64,000 nt of DNA from Paraferrimonas sp. SM1919 (GTDB lineage Bacteria; Pseudomonadota; Gammaproteobacteria; Enterobacterales; Shewanellaceae), in contig NZ_WINH01000014.1 in the NCBI RefSeq assembly GCF_010993985.1, positions 1 to 64,000 on the forward strand, written 5' to 3'. A program made the translations under genes and the position numbers. Under the pieces are notes generated by a model that saw only the letters and a program-made list of their open reading frames with translations, did not search any database and was not told the origin of the DNA. Of this stretch, positions 28,384-35,993 are shown one piece after another (within the stretch, counting starts at the first letter, position 1; every line of letters begins with the position of its first letter).

Positions 28384-29970
28384 ATGGAAGCTGCTGTATT
28401 ACTCACCACTTTTGCTTGCGGATTACTGTTCAGCCGCATAGGCTTACCGCCGATGATTGGCTACCTGATTGCTGGCTTTGCCCTCTTTTCCTTTGGCTTA
28501 GATTTGCAACAATTAAGTATTATTGAACATATTGCCGAGATCGGTATTACCTTACTACTGTTTGCTATCGGCTTAAAACTAGATATCAAAAGTCTTTTGC
28601 AAAAAGAAATTTGGGCGGGGGCAAGTCTAACATTTTCAGCTTCTATTTTAGTGACTTTGGGTTTACTGAAATGTATGGCATGGATAGGGCTAACAGCAAT
28701 AGAGGGCTTAAACCTGAATCAGTTGTTGCTTATCAGCTTTGCTCTAAGTTTCTCAAGTACTGTTTTTGCGGTGAAAACCCTAGAAGATAAGGGGGATATG
28801 GCAGCCCTTTATGGACAGATTGCTATTGGCATTCTGATTATGCAGGATATTTTTGCTGTAATTTATATGACCGCCAGTAAAGGTCAATGGCCAAGTATTT
28901 ATGCCTTAGGTTTGTTACTGCTTCCTCTGGCAAGACCGCTACTGTATCGCATCTTAGATAAAGTCGGCCATGGTGAACTGCTCGTCTTATTTGGGCTATT
29001 TAGTGCCTTTGTTCTAGGCGCTTGGTTGTTCGAGCAACTCGGGGTTAAGCCAGATCTTGGCGCACTTTTCTTGGGAGTTTTACTGGCGCCACACCCCAAA
29101 GCAAATGAACTTGCAAAATCCTTATTAAGTTTGAAGGAGCTACTATTGATTGGCTTCTTTTTAACGATAGGTTTAAGTGGTTTACCTACCCTTAGCGATC
29201 TATACCTAGGATTAATCTTACTGCTATTGCTGCCCATTAAATTTATTGTGTTTTATTTAACTAACTATTGGTTTGGGTTTCGAGGCAGAACCTCATTAAT
29301 GACAGGTTTAGCACTGACTAACTTCAGTGAATTTGGCCTGATTGTGATTAGTATTGCCATCGCTGCTGGCAGTCTGCCTAGCCAGTTTGCTACTGCGATC
29401 GCGATCAGCTTGTCTATCAGCTTTATCATTAGCTCTCCGCTAAATATACTCAACGAACAACTTTATCAGAAATTTGCCAAATTTTTCTCTACCGCCCAAA
29501 AATCTACACTGCACCCGCTTGATATTCCACTACAAATTGGCACCCACAAATGTTTAGTACTTGGTATGGGGCGGGTAGGCGCTGGTGCCTATGATGAACT
29601 CAAAAAGTTTTATGATGATGATATCCTTGGTATCGACCACAAGATAGAATTGGTTGAACAACATCAACAACAAGGGCGTAATGTCATCTGCGGCGATGCT
29701 TCAGATAAAGATTTTTGGGATCAACTTTGCCATCACAGTAGCCAACTAGTGTTACTGGCAATGCCACACCATATGGGTAACATTTTTGCACTGGAGCAAC
29801 TTAGAGCCAGTGGCTATTTGGGCCAAGTAGCTGCCATTGCTAGATTTGAAGATGAAGCTAAACAGCTAAAGGAACTCGGTGCCGATAATATTTATAATCT
29901 TTATCAAGCTGCCGGTGCCGGTTTTGCAGAAAATTTTATCAAAAAACAGCCTAGACCTCAGACCAGATAA
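28384..29970 (+). CDS. CPA2-family monovalent cation:proton antiporter
   Basis: 528-aa protein with an N-terminal Na+/H+ exchanger domain of about 12 membrane helices (residues 1-370) and a C-terminal TrkA-N (RCK) domain (about 385-500) starting KCLVLGMGRVGAGAYDEL with a glycine-rich nucleotide motif. It resembles KefB/KefC/YbaL K+ efflux systems. The glutathione-adduct residues that would identify KefB/KefC are not evident by eye, and no KefF/KefG partner is present, so only the family is called. Confidence 0.85.
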   Translation: MEAAVLLTTFACGLLFSRIGLPPMIGYLIAGFALFSFGLDLQQLSIIEHIAEIGITLLLFAIGLKLDIKSLLQKEIWAGASLTFSASILVTLGLLKCMAWIGLTAIEGLNLNQLLLISFALSFSSTVFAVKTLEDKGDMAALYGQIAIGILIMQDIFAVIYMTASKGQWPSIYALGLLLLPLARPLLYRILDKVGHGELLVLFGLFSAFVLGAWLFEQLGVKPDLGALFLGVLLAPHPKANELAKSLLSLKELLLIGFFLTIGLSGLPTLSDLYLGLILLLLLPIKFIVFYLTNYWFGFRGRTSLMTGLALTNFSEFGLIVISIAIAAGSLPSQFATAIAISLSISFIISSPLNILNEQLYQKFAKFFSTAQKSTLHPLDIPLQIGTHKCLVLGMGRVGAGAYDELKKFYDDDILGIDHKIELVEQHQQQGRNVICGDASDKDFWDQLCHHSSQLVLLAMPHHMGNIFALEQLRASGYLGQVAAIARFEDEAKQLKELGADNIYNLYQAAGAGFAENFIKKQPRPQTR

Positions 29971-30041
29971 CGGGTTATTATTTTTGCTGGTAACTAAATC
30001 AAGGGCGATTTCTGCCGCTTGTTTTATATGTTAATTAGCAT

Positions 30042-30088
30042 TAAGCCCCGAAAGGCTTAGATAGCGCAGTTAAGTAAAAACTGCGCTA
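30042..30088 (+). promoter_or_regulatory. Two hairpins between the antiporter gene and galK
   Basis: A small stem TAAGCC / GGCTTA (30042-30059) is followed at once by a perfect 10-bp stem TAGCGCAGTT / AACTGCGCTA with a 7-nt loop (30062-30088). The T run after it is poor. It lies 118 bp after the antiporter stop and 39 bp before galK, so it may be a weak terminator or part of a galK leader. Confidence 0.5.
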
Positions 30089-30127
30089 AATTTAGTTTAA
30101 AAGCCCTTTGGCATAGGAGCAATCTAA

Positions 30128-31288
30128 ATGCAAAGCCCAGAGCAGTTGGCAGGTGCACTTTTTAGTAAACATTTTAAAAGTCAGCCAGAAGCTATTTTTA
30201 TTGCGCCTGCACGAGTTAATCTGATTGGTGGTCACACCGATTATAATGAAGGTTATGTACTCCCTACTGCTATCAATCTTTATACCGCCATCGCCATCTC
30301 TAAACGTGATGATTTACATTTTAATGCGATATCTCACCACTATAGCGACCCATTAAGCTGGCATGCCAATGAACTCGATCAATTCCAAGCAAGTTCAAAG
30401 CTCAATGGCAACTGGGGAGAGTATCTTAAAGGGGTTTGCCGCTCTTTTATTGATACCGGCCTAGACATTGCAGGAATGAATATCGCCATCGCTTCCAATG
30501 TGCCGGTAAAATGTGGTTTAGCCTCATCAGCAGCACTCGAAGTCGGTTTTGCCAAAGCAATGAATCATTGCCAAGCTCTTGAACTCTCACCCCTTGCTTT
30601 AGCACAGCTATGCCAACGCGCCGAAAGCCAATACATTGGTTTTGAATGTGGCATCATGGACCACATTACAAGTGCTTGCGCCGAAGAAGGCCATGCTCTT
30701 CTTATTGATTGCATGGACCTTGACCCTCAGCCTGTTTCAATACCTGATAACTTAAGTTTATTGATCATAAAGCCTGAAGTCTCTCTAAGCAGAACAGCTA
30801 ACGACTATGCCAACCGCCAACGAGAGTGCAAGCAAGTGGTTGATTTTTTTGGCTTAAACAGTTTACGAGAACTCACTTATGAGCAATTGCTCGCAGCCAA
30901 AAGCCAACTCGATCCAATACTTTTTAAACGAGCACACCATGTTATATCGGAAAATAATCGAGTGTACCAGGCCAGCAAAGCCCTCAAACGAGGTCAAATC
31001 GATAAGTTCAGTTTGCTAATGAGAAATGCCCATGCCTCGATGCGTGATGACTTTGATTTAAGCCTCCCTGAAATTGATAATCTCGTTGAAATGCTCAGCG
31101 ATACTATTGGCAATCAAGGCGGTGTTCGCGTTACCGGAGGTGGTGTAGGGGGTTGTGTTGTGGTTTTAGTTGAACATGAATTAACTGAAAAAGTGATTAA
31201 TATTGTAGAAAACGATTTTGTAAAAAATACTGGTCTAGAAACGAAAACTTATTTATGCACAGCATCTAGTGGTGCATTTAAATTATAA
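30128..31288 (+). CDS. galK: Galactokinase-family GHMP kinase
   Basis: GHMP-family sugar kinase of 386 aa with the galactokinase layout. The N-terminal sugar-site motif is PARVNLIGGHTDYNEGY (about residues 27-43), the ATP loop is KCGLASSAALE (near 127) and the C-terminal motif is VRVTGGGVGGCVV (near 340). In galactokinases the sugar motif normally reads GRxNLIG[DE]HxDY. Here the first Gly is Ala, and the acidic residue, which contacts the sugar, is Gly35. No galT, galE or galM is nearby; the gene is followed by a terminator and a TonB-dependent receptor. Galactose is the default substrate, but a related sugar is possible. Confidence 0.85.
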   Translation: MQSPEQLAGALFSKHFKSQPEAIFIAPARVNLIGGHTDYNEGYVLPTAINLYTAIAISKRDDLHFNAISHHYSDPLSWHANELDQFQASSKLNGNWGEYLKGVCRSFIDTGLDIAGMNIAIASNVPVKCGLASSAALEVGFAKAMNHCQALELSPLALAQLCQRAESQYIGFECGIMDHITSACAEEGHALLIDCMDLDPQPVSIPDNLSLLIIKPEVSLSRTANDYANRQRECKQVVDFFGLNSLRELTYEQLLAAKSQLDPILFKRAHHVISENNRVYQASKALKRGQIDKFSLLMRNAHASMRDDFDLSLPEIDNLVEMLSDTIGNQGGVRVTGGGVGGCVVVLVEHELTEKVINIVENDFVKNTGLETKTYLCTASSGAFKL

Positions 31289-31312
31289 AACTACTTTGTT
31301 AATAAATTAGCC

Positions 31313-31337
31313 AGCCAGTTATCGCTGGCTTTTTTAT
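31313..31337 (+). terminator. Terminator after galK
   Basis: A short 6-bp stem AGCCAG / CTGGCT with loop TTATCG and a following run of T, 24 bp after galK. Confidence 0.7.
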
Positions 31338-31448
31338 TACTCTCTATTAATTGCCTCTCTTTATTAATTATTTTCTCAACAACATCTATTTCATTGTAAA
31401 TATTTTGTTGCAATTCAGTTGGCCATATTGCTAGGATGTTATCGTTAA

Positions 31449-31467
31449 GAGTTTGTATACAAAACTC
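31449..31467. promoter_or_regulatory. Dyad upstream of the TonB receptor at 31514, GntR-like
   Basis: GAGTTTGTATACAAAACTC contains the perfect 12-bp palindrome TTTGTATACAAA (31452-31463) flanked by GAG/CTC. The core TTGTATACAA resembles operators of FadR-subfamily GntR regulators (T-GT-N-AC-A type). It ends 46 bp before the start codon. No regulator gene is adjacent. Confidence 0.45.
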
Positions 31468-31513
31468 AAACAAAACCCATCTGAAAAATAATTCATCACA
31501 GGGAGATGATAAG

Positions 31514-34237
31514 ATGAAAAGCTCATTTATGGCTAAAACAATTCGTTTAGCTTTAATCGGTGGTGCGGCGACAACTGCATATACCGCTCCAGCTTTGGCT
31601 GTTGAAGAAGCCGCTGAAGAAGTAGAACGCGTTGAAGTAACGGGTTCGCGTATTAAGCGTGCGGACCTAGAAGGTGTAAGTCCGGTTACTATTTTAACAG
31701 CTGAAAACATGAAGCTGGAAGGTAACTTTACTGTTGCTGATGCACTTCGTAACTCTAACTTAAACTCTTTTGGTAGTTTCTCAGAAACTTCAGGTAGCTC
31801 AGCTCAATCACAAGCAACCATCAACTTACGTGGCGCTGGTTCAAGTCGCACTCTAGTACTTATTGATGGCCGTCGTATGGTTGGTTCACCAACCCTAGGT
31901 GGTGCTTCTGCCAACCTTAACGCCATCCCAATGGCTGCCGTTCAAAGAATTGAAATTCTTACTGATGGTGCATCTTCGATTTACGGCTCTGACGCGATTG
32001 CTGGTGTAGTTAACATCATCATGAAAAAAGAAGTTGAAGGTGTAACCATTAATGCTGGAATTGGTTCTCGTACACGTGATGAAGGTATTAACAGCCGTGA
32101 ATTTTCTGTAGTGGCAGGTACCACAAACGATAAAGGTAGTATTACATTTGCATTTGATATGCAAAAACGTGACGGTATCGCAGATAAAGATCGTGATTTT
32201 ACTAAAGCCTCTACTATAGGCCCAGATTCAAGCCTTTACTTTAATACTGATGGTTGGAGTTACTACGGTGCTAATCTTAACGCACCAGATGGATCGCACA
32301 TCAAACCTGCAACAAACTGTGACTCATTAATCGAGCAATATGGAAACGATACATTTGCACTTGTAGATGCTTCGATTTTTGGCCCTGGAAGTGAAGCCTG
32401 CGCATTTGCATATGCTAACGTTTCTTACAACAAGGCATCGATTGATCGTAACACAGTATTTGTAGATGCTGATTACCAAATTACTGATAATGTAGAGTGG
32501 TTTGGTCGTGCTATGGTTGTTAAAAATTCTTCATTTGGTCGTTACGCTCCACCGGCAGCTCCTTGGAGCAACATGCAAGCGACTAACTCGCTAAATCCAT
32601 GGGGGGTTGCAGATGATAACCCAGAAGCTTTTGCTGACCCAAACAACCCTGGACAGTCTTGGGTGCCTCGTAATACAGATGGCAACCCTGTAGATAAAGA
32701 TGGTAATGTAATTGCTTACGATCCAGCTAATGGTTATACAAGCACAACTGGCTACTGGCGCTGGGTTGATGTGGGTAACCGTGATGGTAATTCAGATGAT
32801 TACACTCAAGATTACGTTATGGGTTTCCGTGGTGAACTAGACATCCTAGAGGATGCTAACTGGGAAGTTTACTATCACCACAATACTCAAGATAATAAAA
32901 ACGTAGGTGAATATTACCTAAGTTATGGCGGTCAAGCATACATCGATCAAAACCACGAAAGTGATTACGCTAGTTATGCAGATATGCTAAAACAGACTAC
33001 ACTGACAAATGATAAAGGTGTAATGGATCAGCTATACGCTGGTTTTGGCTTTAGCGCATTAGAACTTCCAGGCGGTACAGCAGGCCACTACTTTGGTTTT
33101 GAAACATACAAGCAAAGTTATGCTTCAATCTACGATGCCCAATCTGAAGTTGGCCTTGTAGGCGGGTCTGCTGGTAACTCTGCTGCGGGCGAACGTACTG
33201 TTGATGCAGCATTTTTCGAAACTAACCTGCCAGTTTTTGATGGTGTAGAAGTTATTCTTGCTGCTCGTTACGATAATTACTCTGATTTTGGTGGTCAAAC
33301 ATCCCCAAAGGCTGGTATTACTTACCGCCCAAGTTTTGTTGATGGTCTAATTATTCGTTCATCTTACGCTGAAGCTTTCCGAGCACCTGCACTAGATCAA
33401 CTATATGCTGCAACATCATTCTCTGCAGAATCCGCTATTGATTTTGTAAATGGTGGTACTCAGCCTCAACAGTTCGATACTTGGTACAAGTCTAACCCAA
33501 ATCTAGGTCCAGAAACTTCTGATTATTTCAACTTCGGTTTCGCTTGGGACTTCATTGAGGACAACATGATTAAGGTTGATTACTTCGATCTAAAAATCGA
33601 TAACGTAATTAACACTCGTACTGTTCAAAGTCTAATTAATGGTGAGAAAAACGGTACATTCCAGTCTACCACCAGTGAAGCTGTTGCAGATGCTTCAACT
33701 TTCTACTTATTACGAAGCACTAGCGGTCGTTTAGTAGAAGCAGGTACTGGTTATGACAACGCTTCTAAACTTCAAATCAAGGGTGTAGACGTTGCGTATC
33801 AAGCTTCATTTGAAGTAGGCCCTGGTGATTTAAGCTTTAATTGGGTTAACAGTTTCACTTTGGATTACTCTTATGAAGCTGAAGCTGGAACCGCAGCTCG
33901 TAACACTGCCGGTTGGGCTGGTCAACCGAAGCTTAAATCGGTATTCACTTCTGGCTACGCATGGTCAGATTTTGGTGTAACTTACAATGCGAATTACACT
34001 CACTCAACTTACGAAGATAAGTTTGATGACAACAACAATCCAACTGGTAAGCTAGACTCTTGGTTAATCCACAACGTATCAGCTTACTATGCTTCACCAT
34101 TTGGTAAAGTAACAGCCTCTGTTGCTAACTTAACTGATGAAGATCCAGTATTGTCAGCAAACGGTACGTGGGATTACCCAGAGCTATACAATAACTTAGG
34201 ACGTCAAGTTCGAGTTAATTACAGTATTAGCTTTTAA
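31514..34237 (+). CDS. TonB-dependent outer-membrane receptor
   Basis: 907-aa receptor. A signal peptide of about 29 residues ends at PALA. The TonB-box/plug start is VERVEVTGSRIKR, the plug (about 45-180) has VADALRNSN, INLRGAGSSRTLVLIDGRRM and YGSDAIAGVVNI, and a 22-stranded barrel ends in VRVNYSISF. The start at 31514 has a GGGAG site; a longer frame from 31436 adds 26 residues and no signal. It belongs to the large class importing carbohydrates or peptides in Alteromonadales. The adjacent kinase hints at a sugar but does not prove it. Confidence 0.9.
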   Translation: MKSSFMAKTIRLALIGGAATTAYTAPALAVEEAAEEVERVEVTGSRIKRADLEGVSPVTILTAENMKLEGNFTVADALRNSNLNSFGSFSETSGSSAQSQATINLRGAGSSRTLVLIDGRRMVGSPTLGGASANLNAIPMAAVQRIEILTDGASSIYGSDAIAGVVNIIMKKEVEGVTINAGIGSRTRDEGINSREFSVVAGTTNDKGSITFAFDMQKRDGIADKDRDFTKASTIGPDSSLYFNTDGWSYYGANLNAPDGSHIKPATNCDSLIEQYGNDTFALVDASIFGPGSEACAFAYANVSYNKASIDRNTVFVDADYQITDNVEWFGRAMVVKNSSFGRYAPPAAPWSNMQATNSLNPWGVADDNPEAFADPNNPGQSWVPRNTDGNPVDKDGNVIAYDPANGYTSTTGYWRWVDVGNRDGNSDDYTQDYVMGFRGELDILEDANWEVYYHHNTQDNKNVGEYYLSYGGQAYIDQNHESDYASYADMLKQTTLTNDKGVMDQLYAGFGFSALELPGGTAGHYFGFETYKQSYASIYDAQSEVGLVGGSAGNSAAGERTVDAAFFETNLPVFDGVEVILAARYDNYSDFGGQTSPKAGITYRPSFVDGLIIRSSYAEAFRAPALDQLYAATSFSAESAIDFVNGGTQPQQFDTWYKSNPNLGPETSDYFNFGFAWDFIEDNMIKVDYFDLKIDNVINTRTVQSLINGEKNGTFQSTTSEAVADASTFYLLRSTSGRLVEAGTGYDNASKLQIKGVDVAYQASFEVGPGDLSFNWVNSFTLDYSYEAEAGTAARNTAGWAGQPKLKSVFTSGYAWSDFGVTYNANYTHSTYEDKFDDNNNPTGKLDSWLIHNVSAYYASPFGKVTASVANLTDEDPVLSANGTWDYPELYNNLGRQVRVNYSISF

Positions 34238-34255
34238 TCACTATTAAGTGTAAAG

Positions 34256-34280
34256 TAAAGGCTGCTTCGGCAGCCTTTTT
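34256..34280 (+). terminator. Terminator after the first TonB receptor
   Basis: Stem AAGGCTGC / GCAGCCTT capped by a TTCG tetraloop and followed by a T run, 21 bp after the stop codon. Confidence 0.9.
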
Positions 34281-34293
34281 TAATGGAGTAAAG

Positions 34294-35157
34294 ATGTCAA
34301 ATCACTGGGATAATTATTGGCAAGCAGGAAACTTTCATTCTTTTAGCCAAGATTATAAAGATAATTACGAAGGAGTCTTATTTGAGTTTTGGAAAAATAT
34401 CTTTAAACAAGCTCCATGCGCAGCTGCGATTCTAGATATAGCATCTGGGAATGGTGCGATTGCTGAACTAGCATTAAACTTTTGTGATCTTCCAAAATCT
34501 ATTATTGCTTGCGATTTAGCCAAGCTACAACCCAAACCAACATTATTAGACAAAATTGAGTTTCATTCACAAGTCAATTGTGAAAAACTGCCCTATCCGG
34601 ATCTAAAATTCGATTGCATCACCTCTTCCTTTGGCATTGAATATGCCAATTTAGACCTAGCCCTAGATGAAGTTTATCGAGTGCTAAAATCGCACGGCAA
34701 AGCACATTTTATCATCCACCACCAAGGCTCTACTTTAATTAATCTCAATCAAAGTATTTTAACAACCATTAATGCCATGTTTGAATTGGATTTATTCAAT
34801 AAAGCAACTGCCGCTTTAGTCGAATTTAATCCCAAATCTGTAGCATTTAAACAATTCAATTCGGTGATGAATGCATTAGTGAAATTAAATGGTGAAGGTT
34901 TTGATAATTCAGGCATTGGTCAGTGTTTTGCTGGTTTAATACAAAGCAACTTAAATTCGAATCAAAAACAAAAGCTAATCCAGCAATGGCAGCAAGAGTT
35001 TCAAGCATCTCAAGCACGTTTATTAGAGATGATGAATGCTGCAAAATCAGCCGAACAACTTGATAGCATTCTAAGCTCAAAGCCTTATTGTAGCTCATAT
35101 TCTGAGGTAATTTGCCCTGACAATGGTTTACTTGCCTGGCAGCTGCAAATAAACTAA
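34294..35157 (+). CDS. Class I SAM-dependent methyltransferase, unknown substrate
   Basis: 287-aa soluble protein with a Rossmann methyltransferase domain. Motif I is ILDIASGNGAIA (about residues 46-57), the acidic end of strand 2 is IACDLAKL, motif III-like is LPYPDLKFDCITSSFGIEYA (about 97-116) and LDEVYRVLKSHGKAHF follows. This is the Methyltransf_11 type, as in UbiE. The C-terminal third has many Gln and Leu and no clear domain. It starts 13 bp after the receptor terminator, so it is likely separately expressed or read through. The substrate is not predictable. Confidence 0.8.
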   Translation: MSNHWDNYWQAGNFHSFSQDYKDNYEGVLFEFWKNIFKQAPCAAAILDIASGNGAIAELALNFCDLPKSIIACDLAKLQPKPTLLDKIEFHSQVNCEKLPYPDLKFDCITSSFGIEYANLDLALDEVYRVLKSHGKAHFIIHHQGSTLINLNQSILTTINAMFELDLFNKATAALVEFNPKSVAFKQFNSVMNALVKLNGEGFDNSGIGQCFAGLIQSNLNSNQKQKLIQQWQQEFQASQARLLEMMNAAKSAEQLDSILSSKPYCSSYSEVICPDNGLLAWQLQIN

Positions 35158-35752
35158 TCAATTTCACTTTACGCAACATTTAATTTCGATCATTGCGCAT
35201 TATGCGAAAAAACAGCTTTACTTATAACCAACCGGTATAGATATTAATTTTTTTGCTACATGCAATGAAGTTGAACTTGACGCTCAAATAATATTGAATA
35301 CGGCTTTACGACCGTAAGTCTAGCCGTTACCAGTTGCACTGGGCGGAGCAAGTTTTACAGCCGCTGCTGATGAAGCAACCGCTAATAATGAAAAAATTGA
35401 GCAAATTGCGGTAGTTGGTACCCGAGCTGCGGCTCGCTCTGTAGGTGACTCACCAGTACATATTGATATTATTGACGCAGAAGAGCTAGGCAAAATATGG
35501 CTCGACTGAATGATTGATATGTTAGTAACTGCGGTACCTTCATTTAACTCTCGTGCGCAACCGATTTCTGATTCGGCAACATTAATGCAGCCTGCGAATT
35601 TATGTGGGCTGCCTTCTGATTCAACCTTAGTGTTAGTCAATGGTAAGCGTCGTCAACGTAACCCTGTTGTTGCCGTCAATGCGATACTTATGATGTTATC
35701 GGAGACGGTTTATTCGTTAACTTAGGCGTATCATTCTACGTCATCTTATAAT
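35158..35752 (+). pseudogene. Decayed TonB-dependent receptor remnant with its old upstream region
   Basis: Positions 35158-35296 closely match the region upstream of the receptor at 39313 (about 39100-39240). From 35297 to about 35660 the sequence matches that receptor's codons 8 to about 117. The start codon and first codons are deleted. There is an extra base near 35330, a shifted stretch near 35495 and an in-frame stop at about 35508. After 35680 the sequence jumps to a reading that ends GDGLFVNLGVSFYVIL, a receptor-type last beta strand. More than 2 kb in between is missing. A terminator follows at 35761. This is a dead gene copy. Confidence 0.9.
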
Positions 35753-35760
35753 CATCAAAT

Positions 35761-35789
35761 AAAAAGGCAGCTTTTAAGCTGCCTTTTTT
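35761..35789 (+). terminator. Terminator after the receptor remnant
   Basis: An 11-bp stem AAAAAGGCAGC / GCTGCCTTTTT with a 6-nt loop and T run. It is a relic of the lost receptor gene and lies just after its fossil stop codon. Confidence 0.85.
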
Positions 35790-35940
35790 AAAACTATTCA
35801 ATTAATTGTTATTCCATACAATTTTTAACCTCCCTAGATTCCTACTCATCTCCCATAGATTTAAAATTGTCCACCATCATATGGTTACATTTTGGATGCA
35901 ACCGCTTGCATCTTCCTACAAAAGATCACAATATGAAAAC

Positions 35941-35975
35941 ATAGAGTTAACAAATTGTTACACTCTATATTTTTT
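35941..35975 (+). promoter_or_regulatory. 28-bp dyad with T run just before the Oar-like receptor
   Basis: Arms ATAGAG (35941-35946) and CTCTAT (35963-35968) enclose the perfect inverted pair TAACAA - A - TTGTTA (35948-35960). It is followed by ATATTTTTT and then the ribosome-binding site AGGGAG. As RNA it looks like a terminator hairpin placed 26 bp before the start codon, so it may be an attenuator; as DNA it may be an operator. Confidence 0.55.
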
Positions 35976-35993
35976 ACAGGGAGATAAAAAAAC

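Noticed and set aside
31436..31513. Longer N-terminus for the TonB receptor at 31514
   Set aside because: The extra 26 residues are polar, precede a good signal peptide, and lack a ribosome-binding site; they also cover the palindrome at 31449.
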